From NCBI RefSeq assembly GCF_050113715.1, contig NZ_JBNJQR010000001.1, positions 62,001 to 126,000 of the forward strand: a stretch of DNA of 64,000 nucleotides, in the 5' to 3' direction. The stretch's first letter is position 1, and the number at the start of each line of letters is the position of its first letter. The notes beneath the pieces were generated by a model. The model searched no databases, was not told the origin of the DNA, and worked only from the letters and a program-made list of their open reading frames with translations. Below are positions 1-7,474 of the stretch, one piece after another. Source of the DNA: Brevibacillus_H ginsengisoli (GTDB taxonomy: Bacteria > Bacillota > Bacilli > Brevibacillales > Brevibacillaceae). The translations under genes and the position numbers were made by a program.

Positions 1-1944
1 CTGACGCAATATCCGATGGAAGTGTTGGAACAAGTAGGCTTGTTGAAAATGGACTTCCTGGGACTTCGCAACCTGACCATTATTCAAGAAACATTGAATC
101 ATTTGCGTTCCATTGGAATTGAGCTGTCTTTAAACCAGATTCCCATGAATGATGAGGCGAGCTTTCGGATGCTTAGCCGAGGAGAGACCACGGGTGTTTT
201 TCAATTGGAGTCGTCGGGTATGCGCAATGTGCTGCGAGAATTGAAACCGTCCACGATTGACGATATTATCGCCGTTCTTGCCTTGTATCGACCGGGGCCA
301 ATGGAGATCATTCCGCAATATATTCAGGCCAAGCATGGTAAGGAAAAGGTACATTATGCCCATCCAGATCTGGAACCGATCCTTTGTGAGACGCATGGCT
401 TTATGATTTATCAGGAGCAAATCATGCAGATTTCCTCCAAGATGGCTGGTTTCTCGTTGGGAGAGTCGGACATTTTGCGAAGGGCAGTAGGGAAGAAGAA
501 GCGTGAATTGCTGGCAGAGCAGCGCGAGCGTTTTGTGGAAGGAAGCATCCGTCAGGGATACGACGAGAAATTGGCGAATGAAATATACGACCTGATTGTT
601 CGCTTTGCCGACTATGGTTATAACAAAGCCCATTCAGTGGCCTACGCTATGATCTCTTACCAGATGGCCTATCTCAAAGCCAACTATCCCGTCGCTTTTA
701 TGGCAGCACTCTTGTCACTCTCGATTGGCAGCCAAGGCAAGATAGCCGAGTACGTCGACGAGGCCCGCAGACTGCAGGTGGAGGTTCTTCCGCCCGATGT
801 AAACCACAGTGAAGCGCTGTTTACCGTACAAAACAACAAGATTCGCTTTGGACTAGCGGCCGTTAAAAATGTCGGGTATGGCGCGGTGGAATCCATCGTG
901 CGGGAGCGCCAGAAAGCCGCTTATCGAGATATCGTTGATTTCTGTTCCCGAGTGGACAGCCGACTGGTGAATCGCCGAGTGATTGAATCCTTGATTCTGT
1001 GCGGTGCGTTGGACTCGCTGCCGGGTTCACGCGCTCAATTATTGGTCATACTGGATGAAGCGCTCGAGAAAGGCCTTTTGCGTCGACGGGAGCGGGACGA
1101 AGCTCAATTGAATCTGTTTGCTCCGTTACAAGCCGATTCGAACACAGACTCAACAACCGATCAGACAGTTATTCCGGTCTCTTCCTATCCTGAGGTACCC
1201 GATTTCACCGGAATCCAGCGTCTAAAAGAAGAGCGAGACATGCTTGGCGTCTATGTATCGGGTCATCCGCTAGACGATTATCGCCATCTGAGCAATCATC
1301 CTGGGGTCATTCGTATTGCCCGGATTGAAGAGAATCAACGCAATCAGACAGTGAAACTGGTGGGAATGGTTCTGGAGAGCAAGCAGATTCAGACGAAAAA
1401 AGGGGAACCCATGGCTTTTCTCGTCGTGGAGGATCGCACGGCTCCCATCGAAGTCGTCGTCTTCCCGCAGGTGTTTCAGAAGCATCAGAGCTTGTTGCAA
1501 AAGGAACAGCTGATTGTCGTGGAAGGACGCGTGGATGTGCAGGAGGATATCTGCAAGCTGATCGCCTCACGCTTCTGGGATGTGACGACGCTGCCGCTGC
1601 CTCAAGCTCCATCTCAATCACAGATAGAAGCACAGTCACAGATTGAAGTCCAACAGCAGCCTGAAACTCATTCGCAATCAAAGGTTCAGACCGAGACGGT
1701 TGCGTTCGTCAAAATCTCTGCCAAGCAAGAACGGGATTCGACATTAACTCGCTTAAAAAAATTGCTTGTCGAAAGAAGAGGAACGATTTCTGTGTTGCTT
1801 TATTATGAGGGCAAAAAGCAGACGATCCGCCTTCCTGCCGAATATTGCGTTGACCCAGACGAGTCATTTTTGGAGCAAGCGAGAGAAATAGTGGGAAGAG
1901 AGAGCGTAATCCTGAAAGAAATGCCAATAAACTGGGGAGGATAG
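1..1944 (+). CDS. dnaE: DNA polymerase III subunit alpha DnaE, 3' part
   Basis: Replicative DNA polymerase alpha subunit (DnaE type, used with PolC in Firmicutes for primer extension). The reading frame is open from base 1, so the gene is cut by the window edge; 647 C-terminal residues are visible. They include the conserved block ALYRPGPMEIIPQYIQAKHG of the finger domain, the helix-hairpin-helix region and an OB fold around the segment VKLVGMVLESKQIQTKKGE. A Gln-rich linker with a doubled SQIE motif lies between the OB fold and the C-terminal domain; such linkers are usually variable. The PHP domain and catalytic aspartates lie outside the window. The stop codon sits inside a terminator hairpin. 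Identification is secure. Confidence 0.96.
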   Translation: MTQYPMEVLEQVGLLKMDFLGLRNLTIIQETLNHLRSIGIELSLNQIPMNDEASFRMLSRGETTGVFQLESSGMRNVLRELKPSTIDDIIAVLALYRPGPMEIIPQYIQAKHGKEKVHYAHPDLEPILCETHGFMIYQEQIMQISSKMAGFSLGESDILRRAVGKKKRELLAEQRERFVEGSIRQGYDEKLANEIYDLIVRFADYGYNKAHSVAYAMISYQMAYLKANYPVAFMAALLSLSIGSQGKIAEYVDEARRLQVEVLPPDVNHSEALFTVQNNKIRFGLAAVKNVGYGAVESIVRERQKAAYRDIVDFCSRVDSRLVNRRVIESLILCGALDSLPGSRAQLLVILDEALEKGLLRRRERDEAQLNLFAPLQADSNTDSTTDQTVIPVSSYPEVPDFTGIQRLKEERDMLGVYVSGHPLDDYRHLSNHPGVIRIARIEENQRNQTVKLVGMVLESKQIQTKKGEPMAFLVVEDRTAPIEVVVFPQVFQKHQSLLQKEQLIVVEGRVDVQEDICKLIASRFWDVTTLPLPQAPSQSQIEAQSQIEVQQQPETHSQSKVQTETVAFVKISAKQERDSTLTRLKKLLVERRGTISVLLYYEGKKQTIRLPAEYCVDPDESFLEQAREIVGRESVILKEMPINWGG

Positions 1945-1962
1945 GAAATGTCCTCCCTTTTT
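1935..1962 (+). terminator. Terminator of dnaE
   Basis: Seven-bp GGGAGGA/TCCTCCC hairpin (1935-1941 with 1951-1957) followed by TTTTT. The dnaE TAG stop lies in the loop, so the gene ends inside its own terminator. Confidence 0.8.
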
Positions 1963-1978
1963 GCGCTTTTTCGCTGAC

Positions 1979-2006
1979 TTTACAGTTGTGACGGTTTTGT
2001 TATAAT
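1979..2006 (+). promoter_or_regulatory. Promoter of the malic enzyme gene
   Basis: TTTACA (1979-1984), 16-bp spacer, extended -10 TGTTATAAT ending at 2006. It lies 73 bp upstream of the malic enzyme start, just after the dnaE terminator. Confidence 0.75.
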
Positions 2007-2025
2007 GAGTACATAATTTTTCTTT

Positions 2026-2040
2026 AGTGGTCAGACCACT
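2026..2040. promoter_or_regulatory. Palindromic operator, FadR-type GntR consensus
   Basis: Perfect 15-bp palindrome AGTGGTCAGACCACT. It contains TGGTCAGACCA, which fits the general TNGTNNNACNA half-site pattern of FadR-subfamily GntR regulators. It begins about 20 bp downstream of the -10 box, where a bound repressor would block transcription. A FadR-type regulator is encoded directly downstream of the malic enzyme gene (start 3393), so local control is likely (inference). Confidence 0.65.
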
Positions 2041-2079
2041 TAGCAAGATATACATCCGCAAAAATGAAACGGAGTGGTT

Positions 2080-3327
2080 ATGGTGTCCAATTTAAGAGAC
2101 GAAGCACTTGAACTTCACAGAAAGCATCAAGGAAAACTGGAATCAGTTTCCAAGATCCCTTTACGCAGTGCATATGATTTGAGCCTCGCCTATTCTCCAG
2201 GTGTTGCGGAACCCTGCAAAGAAATCTTTGATGATCCAACCAAAGTATACGAATATACCATTAAAGGTAATCTGGTAGCCGTTGTAAGTGACGGAACAGC
2301 TGTACTTGGTCTTGGCAACATTGGGCCAGAAGCGGCGATGCCGGTTATGGAAGGAAAAGCACTTCTGTTCAAAGCGTTTGCAGGTGTAGATGCCTTCCCG
2401 ATTTGCTTAAATACAACGGATATTGAAAAAATCATCGAGACGGTTAAGCTTCTTGAGCCTACCTTTGGCGGTGTGAATTTAGAGGATATTGCGGCACCGG
2501 CTTGCTTCATTATTGAAGAACGCCTGAAAAAAGAAGCCAATATTCCAGTATTTCATGATGATCAGCACGGAACAGCGATTGTTACGGCTGCGGGCTTGAT
2601 TAATGCCCTGAAAGTAGTCAACAAACAAATCGACCAAATCCGCGTGGTAGTCAATGGTGCAGGCGCTGCCGGGATTGCGATTATCAAATTGCTTCTCAGC
2701 ATGGGCGTACAAGAGATTCTCATGTGCGATACCAAAGGGATTGTCTATGAAGGTCGTCCTTTCGGTATGAATCCGGTGAAGGAGCGAGTGGCAGAAGTAA
2801 CAAACCGCTCCAAGATTTCTGGCGAGTTGAAAGACGCGATGGTAGGAGCAGACGTATTCGTTGGTGTATCCGCTGCTGGTGCTGTAACACAAGAAATGGT
2901 GAAATCCATGAATCGTGACGCGATTATTTTTGCCATGGCGAACCCGACTCCTGAGATCTTGCCAAACGAAGCGAAGCAAGCGGGTGCGGCTGTCATTGGT
3001 ACAGGACGTTCCGACTTCCCGAATCAGGTTAATAACGTATTGGCCTTCCCAGGAATTTTCCGTGGTGCGTTGGATACATACTCCACAAGCATCAATGAAG
3101 AGATGAAATTGGCCGCCGTACATGCCATTGCAAGCCTGATTTCCGCTGAAGAATTGAATGCGGATAAAGTCATTCCATCTCCATTTGACCCGCGCGTAGC
3201 TCCACTTGTTGCGTATGAGGTTGCGAAAGCAGCAATGAAGAGCGGTGTAGCGCGTAAAGAGGTAGACCCTGAAGAGGTACGTGTCAAAACAGAGAAGCTG
3301 GCATCTATTGCCTACCAACAATCCTAA
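2080..3327 (+). CDS. ytsJ: NADP-dependent malic enzyme
   Basis: Oxidative decarboxylation of malate to pyruvate with NADP reduction, linking the TCA cycle to pyruvate and NADPH supply. Hallmarks are the N-terminal SLAYSPGVAEPCKEI block, the metal/substrate motif FHDDQHGTAIV and the Rossmann motif GAGAAGIAI; about 415 residues is the usual length of the short bacterial class. Start: a GTG at 2074 overlaps the GGAG ribosome site at 2071-2074, so ATG 2080 (or GTG 2083) is preferred. The position between dnaE and accD matches B. subtilis ytsJ. A palindromic operator precedes it and a GntR regulator follows, probably co-transcribed. Confidence 0.93.
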   Translation: MVSNLRDEALELHRKHQGKLESVSKIPLRSAYDLSLAYSPGVAEPCKEIFDDPTKVYEYTIKGNLVAVVSDGTAVLGLGNIGPEAAMPVMEGKALLFKAFAGVDAFPICLNTTDIEKIIETVKLLEPTFGGVNLEDIAAPACFIIEERLKKEANIPVFHDDQHGTAIVTAAGLINALKVVNKQIDQIRVVVNGAGAAGIAIIKLLLSMGVQEILMCDTKGIVYEGRPFGMNPVKERVAEVTNRSKISGELKDAMVGADVFVGVSAAGAVTQEMVKSMNRDAIIFAMANPTPEILPNEAKQAGAAVIGTGRSDFPNQVNNVLAFPGIFRGALDTYSTSINEEMKLAAVHAIASLISAEELNADKVIPSPFDPRVAPLVAYEVAKAAMKSGVARKEVDPEEVRVKTEKLASIAYQQS

Positions 3328-3392
3328 TAACGGTTCTACTCTCACCAAAAGGCTCGGCAATTACCGAGTGTTCCCAATAGGAGGTGTAGAGT

Positions 3393-4064
3393 ATGCTCGA
3401 CTCTTCGCAGGAACGGAAAGCATACGAAGGAATTCTGTTACAAATTCACGAGATTATGCAGCGTGAGAACCTGCGACCCGGCGATAAACTCCCTTCCGAG
3501 CGCGATTTATCCGAAGCGCTTGGAGCGGGACGTTCATCCGTTCGTGAGGCGCTTCGGGCGCTTGAGCTTTTGGGGCTGATCGAAACACGCCGCGGGGAAG
3601 GTACTTTTTTACGAAACTATCGGCAAAATCGATTAATTGATATTTTAGGTTACTTTATTCTGCGGGATGCCAAGACCAAGAAAGATCTGGTCGAAATGCG
3701 TAAAATCCTGGAGCTGGAAGCTGTGCGGTTGGCATGCCGGAGGGCTTCGGCCAAGCATTTTGAAGAAATGGAAAGAATTTTGGCAGTGGCGTGGGAAAGA
3801 GTGGAACGCGGAGAAATTCCAATGGAGGAAGATTACCAGTTTCATCGCGTCATTTGCCGCTCCAGTCGCAACTCGGTGCTGCACCGGATTTGGGCACCCC
3901 TTATCGAATACAGTGAAAGTGTCCGTAACAGTTCATTGTCGCGAGAAGGGCGGGCCCGAGTGGCACTGGAGGAACATCGAGAGATTATGCTTGCGATTCG
4001 TGAAGGTGAAGAAGAGAAGGCAGTAGCCCATATGCGCGCCCACCTCGACAATAGCAAACTGTAA
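3393..4064 (+). CDS. GntR-family regulator, FadR/FCD subfamily
   Basis: DNA-binding repressor or activator with an N-terminal winged helix (about residues 10-70; PGDKLPSERDLSEALGAGRS is the typical GntR helix-turn-helix) and a C-terminal all-helical FCD ligand domain (about 95-215). FCD domains of this subfamily often bind carboxylic acids with a metal. 223 residues is normal length. Start ATG 3393 is preceded by AGGAGGTG. It follows the malic enzyme gene by 65 bp with only a short CTCGG/CCGAG hairpin between, not a proper terminator, so the two are probably one transcript. The palindrome at 2026-2040 is its most likely target. Ligand not known; malate or a related acid is a guess. Confidence 0.9.
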   Translation: MLDSSQERKAYEGILLQIHEIMQRENLRPGDKLPSERDLSEALGAGRSSVREALRALELLGLIETRRGEGTFLRNYRQNRLIDILGYFILRDAKTKKDLVEMRKILELEAVRLACRRASAKHFEEMERILAVAWERVERGEIPMEEDYQFHRVICRSSRNSVLHRIWAPLIEYSESVRNSSLSREGRARVALEEHREIMLAIREGEEEKAVAHMRAHLDNSKL

Positions 4065-4156
4065 TTCCCTTTATCGGTTTGCGGCAACAATCGGCACTGT
4101 GATATGATGATGCAGATTACAGTGTTTATGGGTTGATATTAAGAGGAGGAAGCATC

Positions 4157-4339
4157 ATGTGGACTGTCATCTACATCGCTCCTAGCGCCAAGATAGCCGA
4201 ACGAATTCAGCAGCGCTTGACAGATGAAGGATTCCTGGTGAAGGTTCGCGAAGCAAGAGTGTCCAAGCAATACGAGATTCTTGTACCAGGAAGCGAACTT
4301 CTTGAAGTCCAAGAGGTACTCAGCACCATCCTTCACTGA
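4157..4339 (+). CDS. Small conserved protein, DUF2007-like
   Basis: Sixty-residue protein with a strong ribosome site (GAGGAGG) before ATG 4157. An in-frame start at 4133 would give eight more residues but lacks a ribosome site. The sequence reads as a small alpha/beta fold (WTVIYIAPSAKIAERIQQ, then EGFLVKVREA), reminiscent of the small DUF2007 putative signalling domain; the assignment is tentative. It lies 21 bp upstream of accD and is probably in the same transcript. Function unknown. Confidence 0.75.
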   Translation: MWTVIYIAPSAKIAERIQQRLTDEGFLVKVREARVSKQYEILVPGSELLEVQEVLSTILH

Positions 4340-4360
4340 CCATTATTGTGGGGTGTTTCT

Positions 4361-5269
4361 GTGCTTAAAGATCTTTTTGGTAAGAAGCGTAAATTCGCTA
4401 CGATTCCAACTGAAAACATAGGGCGTACGCCTTCTTTAGAACCTAAAGAAAGTAAAGAGTTGAAAGAGCCTAAGGAAGTTCCAGAAGGTCTGATGCATAA
4501 ATGTTCTCAATGTGGAAACATTCATTATTCCAAAGACCTTGATAAAAACCTGCGAGTATGCCGCGGTTGCAATCATCATTTTGCGATGAGTGCGCCGGAG
4601 AGAATACAGGCTTTATTGGATGAGGGCAAGTTGGTAGAAGAATTCGACGCGGATCTGATCTCAACCAATCCGCTCAATTTCCCAGGTTATTCAGAAAAAG
4701 CGCAACAGGATCGGGAACTAACCAACTTGAATGAAGCGGTTATTACCGGAGAAGGACTTCTGGATGGCCATCGGGTTGTGCTTGGGGTCATGGATGCCAG
4801 ATTCCGGATGGGAAGTATGGGATCGGTTGTCGGAGAAAAAATTACCAGAGCCATCGAACAAGCCATTGAACGAAAGCTTCCTTTCATCTTGTTCAGTGCC
4901 TCGGGTGGGGCGCGCATGCAAGAAGGTGTGCTCAGTTTGATGCAAATGGCCAAAACAAGCGCCGCGCTTGCCAAATTAAGTGAATCGAAGCTTTTGTTCA
5001 TTTCCGTGTTGACGAATCCAACAACTGGTGGTGTATCAGCAAGCTTTGCGTCCTTAGGCGATTACAACATTGGCGAGCCGGGAGCGTTGATTGGCTTTGC
5101 TGGTCGCCGAATTATTGAACAAACCATTCGCCAGGAGCTGCCAAAGGATTTCCAAACGGCAGAGTTTTTGCTCAAACATGGTCAACTCGATATGGTCGTG
5201 CATCGCAAAGAAATGCGTGAAACATTAGCCAAAATTGTAGAGATGCACGCGGATCGGGAGGTAGTGTAA
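4361..5269 (+). CDS. accD: Acetyl-CoA carboxylase carboxyltransferase subunit beta
   Basis: Beta subunit of the carboxyltransferase that moves CO2 from biotin to acetyl-CoA, making malonyl-CoA for fatty acid synthesis; forms an alpha2-beta2 complex with AccA encoded next. A four-cysteine zinc ribbon is visible (CSQCGN, then CRGC), followed by the crotonase-like core with SGGARMQEG. GTG 4361, preceded by GGGGTG, is the likely start (MLKDLFGKK is the typical N-terminus); TTG 4346 is less likely. A Lys/Glu-rich stretch (KESKELKEPKEVPEG) between the N-terminus and the zinc ribbon looks like a flexible insertion. One base separates it from accA. Confidence 0.95.
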   Translation: MLKDLFGKKRKFATIPTENIGRTPSLEPKESKELKEPKEVPEGLMHKCSQCGNIHYSKDLDKNLRVCRGCNHHFAMSAPERIQALLDEGKLVEEFDADLISTNPLNFPGYSEKAQQDRELTNLNEAVITGEGLLDGHRVVLGVMDARFRMGSMGSVVGEKITRAIEQAIERKLPFILFSASGGARMQEGVLSLMQMAKTSAALAKLSESKLLFISVLTNPTTGGVSASFASLGDYNIGEPGALIGFAGRRIIEQTIRQELPKDFQTAEFLLKHGQLDMVVHRKEMRETLAKIVEMHADREVV

Positions 5270-5270
5270 C

Positions 5271-6227
5271 ATGGCGGGAGAATTAGCGTTTGAGAAACCG
5301 CTAGTCGAACTGCAAGACAAAATTAAAGAACTGCGACGTTTTACCGAAGAGAAAGGGATCGATTTCTCGGATGAAGTGGTTCGATTAGAGCAGAGGGCCA
5401 AGGATTTGGCGGATCAGATCTATGGGAATTTAACGCCGTGGCAACGAGTCCAAATCGCTCGTCATCAAGAGAGACCGACTACTCTTGAATATATTGAGAG
5501 AATCTTTACTGACTTTTTGGAATTACACGGAGACCGTCTGTATGGTGACGATTCCTCGATTGTCGGTGGTATCGCCAAATTGGACGGGTTACCGGTAACG
5601 GTCATTGGGCATCAAAAAGGGAAAGATACCAAGGAAAATATCTCTCGCAACTTCGGAATGCCGCATCCGGAAGGCTACCGCAAAGCCTTGCGCTTGATGG
5701 AGCAAGCCAATAAATTTGGTCGTCCGATTATCACCTTCATCAATACGCAAGGAGCCTATCCGGGCAAAGCGGCGGAGGAGCGCGGACAAAGTGAAGCGAT
5801 CGCGCGCAATCTATTAGAAATGGCAAGCTTCCAAGTTCCGATTCTCTGCGTGGTTATCGGAGAAGGAGGAAGCGGAGGAGCGCTCGCGATCAGCGTAGGT
5901 AACCGAATCTATATGTTGGAGAATTCGGTTTACTCCGTAATATCTCCTGAAGGTGCAGCAGCTTTGTTGTGGAAAGACTCGAGCCTTGCGATGCGAGCTG
6001 CGGAGACCATGAAAATTACCGCGCCTGATTTGCTGGAATTAGGGGTTATTGATGGCGTTATTGCAGAACCTTTTGGCGGTGCTCATCGTGACGTGAATGA
6101 GCAAGCTCACCTCGTGAAAGAGCAGCTTGTACAAGGACTGCGTGAACTGATGACGATGTCGCCTGAAGAATTAGTACAGGATCGGTATGATAAGTTTAAA
6201 AAGATGGGTGAATATACTTCTCTGTAA
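5271..6227 (+). CDS. accA: Acetyl-CoA carboxylase carboxyltransferase subunit alpha
   Basis: Alpha subunit of acetyl-CoA carboxyltransferase, partner of AccD. Contains the family blocks LELHGDRLYGDD, PHPEGYRKALRLM, INTQGAYPGKAAEERGQ and GEGGSGGALAI that form the CoA/biotin site. 318 residues is full length. Start ATG 5271 follows the accD stop almost immediately and is preceded by GGGAGGT inside accD, consistent with translational coupling. A terminator overlaps its stop codon, so accDA form a unit separate from pfkA. Confidence 0.96.
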   Translation: MAGELAFEKPLVELQDKIKELRRFTEEKGIDFSDEVVRLEQRAKDLADQIYGNLTPWQRVQIARHQERPTTLEYIERIFTDFLELHGDRLYGDDSSIVGGIAKLDGLPVTVIGHQKGKDTKENISRNFGMPHPEGYRKALRLMEQANKFGRPIITFINTQGAYPGKAAEERGQSEAIARNLLEMASFQVPILCVVIGEGGSGGALAISVGNRIYMLENSVYSVISPEGAAALLWKDSSLAMRAAETMKITAPDLLELGVIDGVIAEPFGGAHRDVNEQAHLVKEQLVQGLRELMTMSPEELVQDRYDKFKKMGEYTSL

Positions 6228-6248
6228 TACAGGGGAGTATTTTTTTTG
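6213..6248 (+). terminator. Terminator of accDA
   Basis: Long hairpin with arms 6213-6225 and 6228-6240 (two G-U pairs) followed by eight T. The accA stop TAA lies within it. Confidence 0.85.
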
Positions 6249-6271
6249 CACTATTTTTCTTACGTGAAATC

Positions 6272-6280
6272 TGTTACAAT
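6272..6280 (+). promoter_or_regulatory. Extended -10 promoter of pfkA-pyk
   Basis: TGTTACAAT (TGN plus TACAAT, 6275-6280) without a convincing -35 box. It would give a leader of about 180 nt before pfkA. Confidence 0.5.
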
Positions 6281-6315
6281 CGAGTCGTATCAAGGCTTGG
6301 AGGCATTTGTTTAAC

Positions 6316-6451
6316 AGCATGGCACATTATTTGAATAGGTGTAACAGAAATTATTATTAATTATAACAGTATGACACAAGCAAGACGAACAGATTCGGTA
6401 TATTACATACTGTTCAAGATTCAAGCCATGCTAATTGTAGAAATTAATAAT
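6316..6451 (+). other. Structured 5' leader of pfkA
   Basis: The 184 bp between the -10 box and pfkA carry nested inverted repeats: AGCATGGC (6316-6323) with GCCATGCT (6425-6432), and AACAGTATG (6365-6373) with CATACTGTT (6406-6414), both perfect. A third pair, ATTATTAATT (6353-6362) with AATTAATAAT (6442-6451), crosses the outer stem and would compete with it. No known riboswitch class is recognised. It could be a regulatory RNA structure or an operator array. Confidence 0.45.
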
Positions 6452-6464
6452 GAGGTGAATTGTA

Positions 6465-7424
6465 ATGAAAAAAATGGCGGTTTTAACGAGTGGAGGAGAC
6501 GCACCTGGAATGAACGCGGCAGTCCGCGCAGCGGTACGACGCGCTGTTTATCACGGGGTTCAAATGTATGGAGTATATCATGGATACGATGGGCTAATCC
6601 GAGGAGACATTAAAGAAATGACCCTCGGTTCCGTAGGGGATATTATTCACCGTGGAGGAACGATTCTGTACACAGCGCGCAGCCAAGAGTTCAGAACAGA
6701 AGAAGGTCAGCAAAAAGCGATTGAACAACTCAAGAAGCATGGCATTGAAGGATTAATCGTCATTGGTGGAGATGGATCTTTCCGCGGAGCGCAGAAGCTG
6801 ACCCAAAAAGGCTTCCCAACCATCGGAATCCCAGGCACAATTGACAACGATATTCCATGCACAGATTTCACGATTGGTTTTGATACAGCGCTCAACACCA
6901 TCGTGGAAGCAATCGATAAAATCAGGGATACGGCAACTTCACACGAACGTACCTACATTATCGAGGTAATGGGACGTGACGCGGGCGACCTGGCTTTATG
7001 GGCAGGACTGGCTGCGGGAGCGGAATCCATCATTATTCCTGAGGCTGATAAGGATATGGATGATATTGTGGAACGCTTGCATGCGGGTCATCGTCGTGGT
7101 AAAAAACATTCCATCATCATCGTAGCGGAAGGTGTGGGTAGCGCTACAGAATATGCTGAGATGATTAAATCCCGTACCGGCTGGGAGACCCGGGTAACCG
7201 TACTTGGTCATATCCAACGTGGGGGCTCACCTACCGCGAACGACCGAATGCTAGCAAGCCGTATGGGTGCAGCCGCTGTAGATTTGCTCTTGGAAGGTAA
7301 AGCTGACCGAATGGTGGGTATCTCCAACAACCAAATCGTTGACGTTGATATTGACGAAGCGCTTGCGAAGAAACACACCTTGGATTTATCTGTTTATCAG
7401 CTTGCTCGTACATTGTCCATTTAA
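6465..7424 (+). CDS. pfkA: ATP-dependent 6-phosphofructokinase
   Basis: Phosphorylates fructose 6-phosphate to fructose 1,6-bisphosphate, the committed glycolytic step; cytosolic tetramer. Visible motifs are the N-terminal ATP site TSGGDAPGMN, the GGDGSFRGA loop, and the catalytic GTIDNDI block with its active-site aspartates. 319 residues equals the classic Bacillus-type enzyme. GAGGTGA precedes ATG 6465. It is followed 50 bp later by pyk without a terminator, so the pair is co-transcribed, as in B. subtilis. Confidence 0.97.
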   Translation: MKKMAVLTSGGDAPGMNAAVRAAVRRAVYHGVQMYGVYHGYDGLIRGDIKEMTLGSVGDIIHRGGTILYTARSQEFRTEEGQQKAIEQLKKHGIEGLIVIGGDGSFRGAQKLTQKGFPTIGIPGTIDNDIPCTDFTIGFDTALNTIVEAIDKIRDTATSHERTYIIEVMGRDAGDLALWAGLAAGAESIIIPEADKDMDDIVERLHAGHRRGKKHSIIIVAEGVGSATEYAEMIKSRTGWETRVTVLGHIQRGGSPTANDRMLASRMGAAAVDLLLEGKADRMVGISNNQIVDVDIDEALAKKHTLDLSVYQLARTLSI

Positions 7425-7474
7425 AGCAATTCTCCAACAACTTTTTAGACTTACATATACGGGAGGTAATTCAA

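Noticed and set aside
2479..3360. 293-codon frame on the minus strand
   Set aside because: It is antisense to the malic enzyme gene, has no ribosome site and a Cys/His-rich composition typical of a shadow frame.
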